From NCBI GenBank assembly GCA_949286815.1, contig CASEEB010000351.1, positions 1-6,662 of the forward strand: a stretch of 6,662 nucleotides of DNA, in the 5' to 3' direction. Of the stretch, positions 1-6,017 are shown one piece after another. How positions within the stretch are numbered: position 1 is the stretch's first letter; each line of letters starts with the position of its first letter. Source of the DNA: an uncultured Eubacteriales bacterium (GTDB lineage Bacteria; Bacillota; Clostridia; Oscillospirales; CAG-272). The translations under genes were made by a program, and so were the position numbers. The notes below the pieces were generated by a model. That model was given only the letters and a program-made list of their open reading frames with translations, did no database searches and had not been told where the DNA came from.

Positions 1-744
1 GTCTTCAAGACCGAATTCCTTACTTACGGCAACACGGACCGCGGGAGCTATCTGTACCGTCACATACGTGTCTTTATCCGCGAGAGCGTCCCAGACCTTC
101 TGCGTATCGTTTCTGACCGTTATGGCGCCGGTCGGGCAATAAGCGGCGCACTGACCGCAGCCTATACAGTTTGTCTGAGATATCGGCACTCCGAAAGCGG
201 TACTTACCGTAACCTTCGAGCTTCTTTTGGCAAACGCGATGGCACCGACATTCTGTATTTCTGAGCAGACGCGCACACACGCGCCGCACAGAATACATTT
301 GCTTGCGTCACGCACTATGCACACCGAGGAATCGTCAATCTCAGGCTCTTTTTTCGTATTTGGGAACCTGACGTCCGTCAGACCGTATTTTGCCGCAAAT
401 TCACGCAGTTTGCACGAATCGTTCTTTTCGCAAGTGGTACAGTCTCGGCAGTGATTTGCCAATAAAAGCTCAAGTATATCCTTCCTGTACCTGCGAAGTC
501 TCGCGGTATTTGTTTTAACCACCATTCCCGCTCTCGGAATAGTCGAGCAGGAAGAATCTATTCTGCCCTTTTCATCCTCAAACACACACATACGGCAGGC
601 GCCGTATATTGATAGCTCGGGATAATAACAAAATGTAGGCATATCAATTCCCGCTTTTCTTATTACCTCAAGCAGGTTGCGTTCCCCGTCAAGCTCGACC
701 TCAATCCCATCTACGGTAATTGTATTTTTCTCTTTGTTTTCCAT
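1..744 (-). CDS. hydA: [FeFe]-hydrogenase catalytic subunit HydA, N-terminal 248 residues (3' end outside window)
   Basis: Not a closed ORF: it runs in frame from ATG at 744 off the left edge. Seen in the translation: a plant-ferredoxin-like [2Fe-2S] domain with C39, C50, C53 and C66; an HX3CX2CX5C [4Fe-4S] motif (H98, C102, C105, C111); two bacterial ferredoxin [4Fe-4S] motifs (C150/C153/C156/C160 and C193/C196/C199/C203-P); then the stretch VQIAPAVRVAVSKEFG at 230-245, typical of the start of the H-cluster domain of [FeFe]-hydrogenases and unlike NuoG. The H-cluster motifs (TSCCPxW, MPCxxK, ExMxCxGGC) would lie beyond the edge and are not seen. Known role of the family: proton reduction/H2 oxidation in the cytoplasmic HydABC complex. 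The ribosome binding site GAGGA (756-752) sits in the last codons of hydB, 7 bases from the ATG; the genes are 3 bases apart, so translation is probably coupled. Main alternative: a related iron-sulfur subunit of an NAD-linked formate dehydrogenase, less likely given the H-domain start. Confidence 0.92.
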   Translation of the reverse strand, partial: MENKEKNTITVDGIEVELDGERNLLEVIRKAGIDMPTFCYYPELSIYGACRMCVFEDEKGRIDSSCSTIPRAGMVVKTNTARLRRYRKDILELLLANHCRDCTTCEKNDSCKLREFAAKYGLTDVRFPNTKKEPEIDDSSVCIVRDASKCILCGACVRVCSEIQNVGAIAFAKRSSKVTVSTAFGVPISQTNCIGCGQCAAYCPTGAITVRNDTQKVWDALADKDTYVTVQIAPAVRVAVSKEFGLED

Positions 745-747
745 AGA

Positions 748-2631
748 TCATTCCTCACTAATTGCCTTGAATTTGCAGGTTGACATACATGCCTGACATT
801 TTATACATTTGCTCTGATCTATATGGAACGGGGACTTTATCTTTCCGGAAATGGCACCCACGGGACATACCTTGGAGCACGCCGAACAGCCCTTGCACTT
901 ATTGGGGTCAATGACAATCTTAGCAAGCTTTTTGCATGTATGAGTAGGGCATCTCTTTTCATAGATATGCGCCTCATATTCATCCCTGAAATATTTAATC
1001 GTACTGAGCACCGGATTCGGGGCGGATTTTCCGAGTCCGCAGAGCGCGTTGGAAGAAACCGTATCCGCAAGCTCAAGCAGCCTCTCGATATCTCCGGGCT
1101 CTCCTCTGCCCTCAACTATATTTTCAAGTATCTCAAGCATACGTTTTGTACCCTCTCGACACGGGGTACATTTTCCGCATGACTCGCTTTGAGTGAAATT
1201 CATGAAAAATCTGGCGACCTCGACCATACAGGTGTTGCTGTCCATTACGACCAGGCCTCCGGAACCTATCATAGCTCCCGCTTTCTTCAGAGAATCAAAG
1301 TCAAGCGGCATATCAAGATGCTCTTTTGTCAGACATCCTCCGGACGGTCCGCCTATCTGCACCGCCTTGAACTCCCCGCCGTTCTTAATGCCTCCGCCGA
1401 TATCGTATATTATCTCTCTCAAAGTCGTTCCCATCGGAACCTCAATGAGCCCCGTGTTGGCTATATTGCCGGTAAGCGCGAATGCCTTGGTTCCGGGGCT
1501 GTTTTCAGGTCCTATACTCTTATACCAGCCCGCCCCGTTAAGTATTATGGCGGGAACATTGGCAAAGGTCTCGACATTGTTGAGCACGGTAGGCTTTTCA
1601 AACAATCCCTGTTCAACGGTTCTCGGCGGTTTTACGCGGGGCATTCCTCTTTTACCCTCAATAGACGCGGTAAGAGCCGAGCCCTCTCCGCACACAAAAG
1701 CGCCAGCCCCTCTGTTAATATGCATATGAAATGAAAATGACGTTCCAAGTATGTTGTCGCCCAAAAGCCCCATCTGCTTTGCCTGCTGTATCGCTATGCA
1801 AAGATGGCTGTACGCCATAGGATATTCGGCTCTCACATAAATGTAACCCTCGCTCGCTCCGGTGGCGATTCCGGCAATCATCATTCCCTCAATCATTTTA
1901 TGAGGGTCTCCCTCCATAACGCTTCGGTCCATGAAAGCGCCGGGGTCTCCCTCGTCACCGTTGCATACGATATACTTCGGAAGCGCCTTTTGTCTCTGTA
2001 CCTGAGACCACTTTTTGCCGGTCGGAAATCCTCCGCCTCCTCTTCCGCGGAGATTGGAGTCCGACACCTCGCTTACAATCTCATCGGGAGACATTTCAAA
2101 CAGCGCCTTTTCAAAAGCCATATATCCGCCGTTCGCGATATAGTCTCTTATAGACGCCGCTTCAAGTCTGCCGCAATTCTCAAGCATTATTTTTGTCTGT
2201 CTTTTATAAAACGGAATTTCACTGAGCGACGGATAACTGATACCGTCCCTCTTATATGTAAGGTGCGGTATAAGCTGACCGCCTATTATGGTCTTCTCCA
2301 CTATTTCATTGCAATCCTCGGGCTTTACTTTGGTATACAGCCAACCCTGCGGTTCAAATCTCACAAGCGGTCCAAGCTCGCAAAAGCCCTGACATCCGCT
2401 TCTTTTGACACCCACCTTAGGATTGTCGTCTTCAAGTTCATATCCGACCTCAACCTCACAAGGCACGCCCTTTTCTACAAGAAGGTGCTTAATGCGGTCG
2501 AGTATATCCATAGAGCCGCCCGAAACACATCCGATTCCGCCGCAGACTATAACCTTTTTGACTTCCGCGGCATAGTTTTTCTGCAATATCTTCCGTATTT
2601 CGATCAGATCTTCACGCGTCTCAAGCCTCAT
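748..2631 (-). CDS. hydB: NuoF-like flavoprotein subunit HydB of electron-bifurcating [FeFe]-hydrogenase
   Basis: 627 residues, close to the roughly 600-630 usual for HydB/HndC. Domains in order: an N-terminal thioredoxin-like [2Fe-2S] domain (about 1-115; C30, C35, C80, C84); the NuoF FMN/NAD(H) core with the glycine-rich GRGGGGFPTGKKW at 196-208 and CNGDEGDPGAFMDR at 223-236; an SLBB-type segment around 380-440; the NuoF [4Fe-4S] site ESCGKCTPCREG (C485, C488, C491, with C531); and a C-terminal extension with two ferredoxin motifs (C579/C582/C585/C589 and C609/C612/C615/C619). The Trx-NuoF-2[4Fe-4S] arrangement separates HydB from respiratory complex I NuoF. Known role: FMN-dependent NAD(H) oxidoreduction and electron bifurcation/confurcation between NAD(H), ferredoxin and HydA. 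A short CPTHTC at 561-566, between core and ferredoxin tail, could be a metal-binding hinge (inference). The start at 2631 has AGGAGG-type ribosome binding bases (2645-2641) inside hydC, and the first 11 bases overlap hydC. NADH versus NADPH preference cannot be read from the sequence. Confidence 0.95.
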   Translation of the reverse strand: MRLETREDLIEIRKILQKNYAAEVKKVIVCGGIGCVSGGSMDILDRIKHLLVEKGVPCEVEVGYELEDDNPKVGVKRSGCQGFCELGPLVRFEPQGWLYTKVKPEDCNEIVEKTIIGGQLIPHLTYKRDGISYPSLSEIPFYKRQTKIMLENCGRLEAASIRDYIANGGYMAFEKALFEMSPDEIVSEVSDSNLRGRGGGGFPTGKKWSQVQRQKALPKYIVCNGDEGDPGAFMDRSVMEGDPHKMIEGMMIAGIATGASEGYIYVRAEYPMAYSHLCIAIQQAKQMGLLGDNILGTSFSFHMHINRGAGAFVCGEGSALTASIEGKRGMPRVKPPRTVEQGLFEKPTVLNNVETFANVPAIILNGAGWYKSIGPENSPGTKAFALTGNIANTGLIEVPMGTTLREIIYDIGGGIKNGGEFKAVQIGGPSGGCLTKEHLDMPLDFDSLKKAGAMIGSGGLVVMDSNTCMVEVARFFMNFTQSESCGKCTPCREGTKRMLEILENIVEGRGEPGDIERLLELADTVSSNALCGLGKSAPNPVLSTIKYFRDEYEAHIYEKRCPTHTCKKLAKIVIDPNKCKGCSACSKVCPVGAISGKIKSPFHIDQSKCIKCQACMSTCKFKAISEE

Positions 2632-3115
2632 CCCTATAAGCCTCCTTCTTCAGCTCGTTAAGTATGGCAACGGCTTTTTCCGGAGTCATTGTCGGGTGCA
2701 CGACATCATTTATCGTCATAGCGGGAGCAAGCCCGCAAGCACCGAGACAAGACACCGTTTCAACCGTAAATTTAAGGTCGTCGGTCGTTTTCTTATCCGG
2801 AGACAGACCGAGCTCTTTTCTGAGCGCCTCAAGCACCGGAAGCGAAAGCCTGACATGACAAGCGGTGCCGTCACATACTTTTATCACATATCTTCCCTTT
2901 GGTTCAAGAGAAAAATTTTCATAAAACGTCGCGACTCCGTAAATCGTCGCCTCACTCACGCCCATTTTTTCTGAAATATACGGAAATATTTCTTTGGGCA
3001 AATAGCGGTAATACTCCTGTATCGCCTGCAATATCGCAATAGTATTGCACTGCTTACAACCTATTTCACCGAGAATACGGTCAACGACCGCATAATCAAA
3101 TGTAGAAGAATTCAT
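2621..3115 (-). CDS. hydC: NuoE-like [2Fe-2S] subunit HydC of electron-bifurcating [FeFe]-hydrogenase
   Basis: 164 residues from the ATG at 3115, the usual size for NuoE/HydC. The N-terminal half is helical, with the family stretch YRYLPKEIFPYISEKMGVS (37-55) and ATIYGVATFYENFSL (56-70). The C-terminal thioredoxin-fold domain carries the [2Fe-2S] ligands C81 and C86 (KVCDGTACHV) and C123 and C127 (VSCLGACGLAP). Known role: electron carrier that docks on HydB within HydABC. The reading frame stays open upstream to a GTG at 3265, adding 50 residues, but that extension is unlike NuoE proteins and lacks a ribosome binding site, while GGAGG stands 5 bases before the ATG at 3115. The stop overlaps the hydB start by 11 bases, so the two are likely translationally coupled. 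It is separated from nfnB by a 236-base structured gap. Confidence 0.94.
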   Translation of the reverse strand: MNSSTFDYAVVDRILGEIGCKQCNTIAILQAIQEYYRYLPKEIFPYISEKMGVSEATIYGVATFYENFSLEPKGRYVIKVCDGTACHVRLSLPVLEALRKELGLSPDKKTTDDLKFTVETVSCLGACGLAPAMTINDVVHPTMTPEKAVAILNELKKEAYRDEA

Positions 3116-3125
3116 CTTTTCCTCC
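3116..3125 (-). promoter_or_regulatory. hydC ribosome binding site that sets the start
   Basis: On the minus strand GGAGG (3125-3121) is followed by a 5-base spacer and the ATG at 3115. It decides against the longer GTG start at 3265. The same bases form part of ACCGGAGG (3128-3121), which can pair with a CCGCCGGT a short distance upstream (3157-3150). Confidence 0.85.
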
Positions 3126-3170
3126 GGTCTTAATATAAACAAAAATTTTACCGGCGGTTTTTTATGACCG

Positions 3171-3202
3171 AAAAAAGTCAAAAACCGTTCCGGAAAATCC
3201 GG
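3171..3202 (-). terminator. Possible weak intrinsic terminator or attenuator upstream of hydC
   Basis: On the minus strand, CCGGA-TTT-TCCGG (3202-3190) forms a 5-bp stem with a 3-base loop, followed after AACGG by TTTTT, GAC and TTTTTT (down to 3171). The stem is short and the first T tract is 5 bases away, so termination would be weak. The same T tract also pairs in an alternative 8-bp hairpin (3187-3180 with 3162-3155), so the two structures exclude one another. Confidence 0.3.
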
Positions 3203-3351
3203 TAATCGCATCGGCATCCAAAGCCGAACGCTGTTTTTATTTTTAATTGGCGGCTTTTCGCACACCCGCTATCCATAACAGTGGGGCGGGTGGCTACGCT
3301 CCCGCCGCATCTGTTTTTTATTTGATTTTATAATTCAGTTTACAATATCGC

Positions 3352-4773
3352 TTATTTTGCGCTTATATAATCGTCTATCGCTTTAGCGGCAGTCTTTCCC
3401 GCTCCCATGGCGAGTATGACCGTAGCGGCGCCGGTCACGGCGTCTCCGCCCGCGTATACACCGTCTCTTGACGTCTTTCCGGTCTCTTCCTCAACAATAA
3501 TTCCGCCGTGACTGTTTACCTCAAGACCTTTTGTAGTGGACTTTATCAGCGGGTTGGGAGATGTTCCGATAGACATAATAACACAGTCTACATCAAGCAC
3601 AAACTCGCTGCCGGGAACCTCCACGGGTCTGCGTCTTCCCTTTTCGTCCGGCTCTCCGAGCTCACATCTGATGCATTTGATACCGGTGACAAATCCGTTC
3701 ATGGGATCTCTCTTGTCGTCGGGATTGTTATAGCCCAATATTTCTACCGGATTGCACAGTATCTTAAACTGTACTCCCTCTTCCATGGCATGTTCGACTT
3801 CCTCATGACGCGCGGGAATTTCCTCCATCGACCGGCGATAAACAATATAGACCTCTTCGGCGCCAAGTCTCAATGCCGTTCTCGCGGCGTCCATCGCGAC
3901 GTTACCGCCGCCGACCACCGCTACCTTTTTGGCGTGCATAATCGGAGTTGAGGAATCGTCTCTGTACGCTTTCATCAGATTGCTTCTCGTAAGAAACTCA
4001 TTAGCCGAATATACGCCCTTGAGCGACTCACCGGGAATATTCATAAACCTGGGAAGCCCGGCTCCCGAACCTACGAAAACAGCCTCGTATCCGTCTTCAA
4101 AGAGCTCGTCTATCGTAATCGTCTTACCCACGACCACATTGGTCTCTATATCCACCCCGAGTGCCTTAAGAGTATCAATTTCTTTCTGAACTATCGCCTT
4201 AGGCAGCCTGAATTCGGGAATTCCGTATACGAGCACCCCTCCCGCAAGATGAAGCGCCTCAAATACAGTAACCTTGTAGCCCTTCTTTGCAAGATCTCCG
4301 GCACAGGTGAGTCCGGAAGGACCCGAGCCAACTACCGCCACCTTATGACCGTTCGATTCCGGCACGGCGGGCATCTCCTTGCAGTATGTATTGTGCCAGT
4401 CGGCGACGAATCTTTCAAGACGTCCGATACCTACCGGTTCTCCCTTGATTCCTCTGACACACTTAGCCTCACACTGCGTCTCCTGAGGACATACACGTCC
4501 GCAGACCGCGGGCAGGGACGATGATTTATTGATCACCTGATATGCCCCCTCGAAATCTCCCTCTTTTATTTTGGATATAAATTCGGGTATATGTATTTTG
4601 ACGGGACATCCCTCGGTACAAGGCATATTTTTACAGTTGAGACATCTCATGGCCTCGTCAATCGCGATATCTTCGGTATATCCCGTAGCGACTTCATTGA
4701 AATTATGCGCCCTTACTTTCGGATCCTGGGCAGGCATCGGATTTTTGTTCGGCGACATATTAGCTTTCGGCAT
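3352..4773 (-). CDS. nfnB: NfnB/GltD-like NADPH-binding flavoprotein subunit of NADH-dependent ferredoxin:NADP+ oxidoreductase
   Basis: 473 residues, close to the roughly 470 usual for NfnB. An N-terminal iron-sulfur domain holds CLNCKNMPCTEGC (C44, C47, C52, C56) and VCGRVCPQETQCEAKC (C91, C95, C101, C105). It is followed by a GltD-type double Rossmann fold: FAD motif VAVVGSGPSGLTCAGDLA (145-162), a second nucleotide (NADPH) motif VAVVGGGNVAMDAARTALRLG (285-305, Gly-x-Gly-x-x-Ala type), VYRRS at 311-315, and a C-terminal FAD clamp AGGDAVTGAATVILAMGAGK (441-460). Known role: with NfnA it couples NADPH to NAD+ and ferredoxin by flavin-based bifurcation in the cytoplasm. GltD of glutamate synthase and SudA of sulfide dehydrogenase are related alternatives; the NfnA-type partner one base upstream and the absence of a glutamate synthase large subunit favour Nfn. 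The ATG at 4773 follows AGGAGG inside the nfnA 3' end, 9 bases away. Confidence 0.93.
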   Translation of the reverse strand: MPKANMSPNKNPMPAQDPKVRAHNFNEVATGYTEDIAIDEAMRCLNCKNMPCTEGCPVKIHIPEFISKIKEGDFEGAYQVINKSSSLPAVCGRVCPQETQCEAKCVRGIKGEPVGIGRLERFVADWHNTYCKEMPAVPESNGHKVAVVGSGPSGLTCAGDLAKKGYKVTVFEALHLAGGVLVYGIPEFRLPKAIVQKEIDTLKALGVDIETNVVVGKTITIDELFEDGYEAVFVGSGAGLPRFMNIPGESLKGVYSANEFLTRSNLMKAYRDDSSTPIMHAKKVAVVGGGNVAMDAARTALRLGAEEVYIVYRRSMEEIPARHEEVEHAMEEGVQFKILCNPVEILGYNNPDDKRDPMNGFVTGIKCIRCELGEPDEKGRRRPVEVPGSEFVLDVDCVIMSIGTSPNPLIKSTTKGLEVNSHGGIIVEEETGKTSRDGVYAGGDAVTGAATVILAMGAGKTAAKAIDDYISAK

Positions 4774-4774
4774 T

Positions 4775-5617
4775 TTATTTTACCTCCTTTTTGAAAAGAT
4801 TGCAGGTCTCTTCGTATGCGTGCCTCTCAAACGGCTTGTACATCATTCCTCTTGACATTGCCTCATCGAAATCGACCTCAAACCCGTCGAAGTCGGGACC
4901 GTCAACACACGCGAATTTTGTCTTTCCTCCCACGGTAAGACGGCATCCACCGCACATTCCCGTTCCGTCTATCATTATAGGGTTCATTGATACAACAGTG
5001 GGTATATTTGCGGGCTTTGTCGTAGCGACGACAAATTTCATCATTATAACAGGGCCTATAGCGATAACCTTGTCGTATTTTTCGCCCCTGTCTATAGCCT
5101 CTTTGAGAGGTACCGTAACCACTCCCTGTCTGCCGTAGCTACCGTCATCGGTCATTATGTCAAGTCTGTCCGAAGCGGCTCTGAATTCATCTTCAAGTAT
5201 AAGCAAGTCCTTTGATCTGAAGCCTATAATCGAGTGCACCTCGCACCCCAATTCATGAAACTTCTGCGCTACCGGCAAAGCAATGGCGCAGCCTACACCT
5301 CCGCCCACAATACATACCTTTTTTACTCCCTCCGTATGGGTAGGTACTCCGAGAGGTCCTACAAAATCCTGAATGTAGTCGCCTTCGTTTTTGTGATTAA
5401 GCAGTTCGGTCGTTGCGCCGACAATCTGAAATATGATTTTCACTGTACCGGCATCGCGGTCGTATCCCGCGACGGTGAGCGGTATTCTCTCGCCGTCCTC
5501 GTCCACCCTGAGGATGATAAACTGACCCGCTTCAGCTTTTTTCGCGACCATAGGCGCTTCGATGTCCATCATGGTAACCGTCGGATTCAATTCTTTTTTT
5601 CTAACTATTCTGTACAT
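4775..5617 (-). CDS. nfnA: NfnA/SudB/PyrK-like FAD and [2Fe-2S] subunit of NADH-dependent ferredoxin:NADP+ oxidoreductase
   Basis: 280 residues, the usual NfnA size. It has a ferredoxin-NADP reductase fold: a beta-barrel FAD domain with the RIPLT motif (44-48) and FQIVG-TT segment (63-70), the NAD-binding motif VCIVGGGVGCAIALPVA (101-117), and a C-terminal [2Fe-2S] loop with C222, C225 and C237 (MCGGC ... FACVDGPDFD). The position of the first PyrK cluster cysteine, five residues before C222, is aspartate (D217), matching the Asp/3-Cys cluster reported for NfnA. Known role: binds NAD(H) and passes electrons to NfnB. The start at 5617 is preferred because AAGGAA lies 5 bases upstream; an in-frame GTG at 5644 would add nine residues but has no ribosome binding site. 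First gene of the operon, with a consensus promoter about 150 bases upstream. Alternatives are a sulfide dehydrogenase beta subunit or stand-alone PyrK-like protein. Confidence 0.93.
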   Translation of the reverse strand: MYRIVRKKELNPTVTMMDIEAPMVAKKAEAGQFIILRVDEDGERIPLTVAGYDRDAGTVKIIFQIVGATTELLNHKNEGDYIQDFVGPLGVPTHTEGVKKVCIVGGGVGCAIALPVAQKFHELGCEVHSIIGFRSKDLLILEDEFRAASDRLDIMTDDGSYGRQGVVTVPLKEAIDRGEKYDKVIAIGPVIMMKFVVATTKPANIPTVVSMNPIMIDGTGMCGGCRLTVGGKTKFACVDGPDFDGFEVDFDEAMSRGMMYKPFERHAYEETCNLFKKEVK

Positions 5618-5628
5618 TGCGTTTCCTT
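5618..5628 (-). promoter_or_regulatory. nfnA ribosome binding site that sets the start
   Basis: Minus-strand AAAGGAA (about 5629-5623) is followed by ACGCA and the ATG at 5617. This is weaker than the GGAGG sites of the other genes but clearly better than anything before the upstream GTG at 5644. Confidence 0.7.
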
Positions 5629-5632
5629 TCCA

Positions 5633-5651
5633 AGTCCCTGTCACGGAGACT
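5633..5651 (-). promoter_or_regulatory. Small leader hairpin just upstream of the nfnA ribosome binding site
   Basis: On the minus strand AGTCTC (5651-5646) can pair with GGGACT (5638-5633) across a 7-base loop, giving 6 bp including one U-G pair. It ends 4 bases before the AAAGGAA ribosome binding bases. It is short and could be chance. Confidence 0.3.
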
Positions 5652-5683
5652 GAATTTTCGTTTTATGTTTTTATATACATTTC

Positions 5684-5725
5684 AACCGCATATCATGAGT
5701 TTTCTCCGGGAAAACCGCAAATCAT
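5684..5725 (-). repeat. Pair of 13-base direct repeats in the nfnA leader
   Basis: Read on the minus strand, ATGATTTGCGGTT (5725-5713) and ATGATATGCGGTT (5696-5684) match at 12 of 13 positions, with starts 29 bases apart. They lie downstream of the predicted transcription start. One copy falls in the loop of the 9-bp leader stem and the other just beyond it. They could be a protein binding site pair or part of an RNA structure; the motif is not one I recognise and does not fit the Rex consensus. Confidence 0.6.
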
Positions 5726-5752
5726 AAAAAATTAATTTTACTTCCGGAGAAA
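5701..5752 (-). promoter_or_regulatory. Leader stem-loop in the nfnA 5' untranslated region
   Basis: On the minus strand TTTCTCCGG (5752-5744) is exactly complementary to CCGGAGAAA (5709-5701): 9 perfect base pairs around a 34-base loop that is AT-rich and contains the palindrome AAAATTAATTTT. The stem starts about 5 bases after the predicted transcription start. No T run follows, so it is not an intrinsic terminator. Roles as an mRNA-stabilising 5' stem or a regulatory leader are inference. Confidence 0.5.
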
Positions 5753-5764
5753 TCTATCCAATAT

Positions 5765-5793
5765 ATTATAGCAAAATTACTCTTTCCTGTCAA
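5765..5793 (-). promoter_or_regulatory. Consensus sigma-A promoter driving nfnA and the downstream hyd genes
   Basis: On the minus strand a perfect -35 TTGACA (5793-5788) is followed by exactly 17 bases and a perfect -10 TATAAT (5770-5765), with the extended -10 TG two positions before it (TGCTATAAT). Transcription would start near 5757-5759, giving a leader of about 140 bases before the nfnA ATG. Such a complete match suggests strong basal expression that would need a repressor or leader control if regulated. Confidence 0.88.
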
Positions 5794-5968
5794 GTAGAAA
5801 AGGCCAAATAAATCTGTTTTTGTGTCTGAAATTCTATGCTAAATAAGTAAAAATTCACCTTGTTTCAATTTTCTATAATTTTTATCATAAAGAAATTTTA
5901 TCATGATCCACAAAAACCGGATATTAACCTGACAATCAAAAATCATACATAAAAATCAACTTATTTAC

Positions 5969-6017
5969 ACAAATGTTTTAATAATTTTTTCACAATATTT
6001 TATCTTTGTACATTTGT
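5969..6017. repeat. 8-bp inverted repeat flanking the hpf promoter upstream region
   Basis: ACAAATGT (5969-5976) and its exact complement ACATTTGT (6010-6017) lie 41 bases apart, and the right arm overlaps the -35 region of the hpf promoter. Spacing near four helical turns would suit a looped dimeric regulator, but in DNA this AT-rich an 8-bp match can be chance. Confidence 0.3.

Larger units (their letters stand above)
3116..3351 (-). other. Structured nfnB-hydC intergenic region, candidate regulatory leader
   Basis: This 236-base gap interrupts an otherwise tightly packed operon. No gene, tRNA or convincing promoter is seen. Read on the minus strand it has a chain of inverted repeats: 3306-3301 with 3290-3285 (GGCGGG/CCCGCC); 3292-3286 with 3269-3263 (CACCCGC/GCGGGTG), which shares an arm with the first; 3257-3251 with 3226-3220 (AAAGCCG/CGGCTTT); 3227-3223 with 3215-3211 (TCGGC/GCCGA), again sharing an arm; 3202-3198 with 3194-3190 (CCGGA/TCCGG); 3187-3180 with 3162-3155 (CGGTTTTT/AAAAACCG); and 3154-3150 with 3128-3124 (CCGGT/ACCGG), which would cover the hydC ribosome binding site. 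A riboswitch-like or attenuator role is an inference; I recognise no known class. No strong terminator follows nfnB, so readthrough into hydC is plausible. Confidence 0.5.

Noticed and set aside
1189..1734. Two overlapping plus-strand open frames of about 180 codons opposite hydB
   Set aside because: Both are antisense shadows of the NuoF core; two frames open at once reflects low stop-codon density in the complement, not coding.
1804..2661. 285-codon plus-strand open frame opposite hydB
   Set aside because: It lies wholly antisense to the well-supported hydB and hydC codons, its translation matches no family I recognise, and no ribosome binding site or promoter supports it. It is a mirror of codon use in the real genes.
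3129..3187. Internal hydC promoter with -35 TTGACT and -10 TATATT on the minus strand
   Set aside because: The two elements are about 38 bases apart, far from the 17 needed, and a start from TATATT would fall on the ribosome binding site.
3116..3265. 50-residue N-terminal extension of hydC from a GTG at 3265
   Set aside because: The extension does not resemble NuoE proteins, runs through the structured intergenic repeats and has no ribosome binding site, while the ATG at 3115 has GGAGG 5 bases upstream.
3285..3318. GGCGGG/CCCGCC hairpin followed by a T run on the plus strand, resembling a rho-independent terminator
   Set aside because: The T run comes several bases after the stem, no plus-strand gene precedes it, and on the transcribed minus strand the T run becomes an A run upstream of the hairpin.
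5970..5995. Possible Rex operator (TGTTTTAATAATTTTTTCACAA region)
   Set aside because: The half-sites are spaced about 4 bases too far apart and differ from TTGTTAA-N4-TTAACAA; in DNA this AT-rich such near matches are expected.
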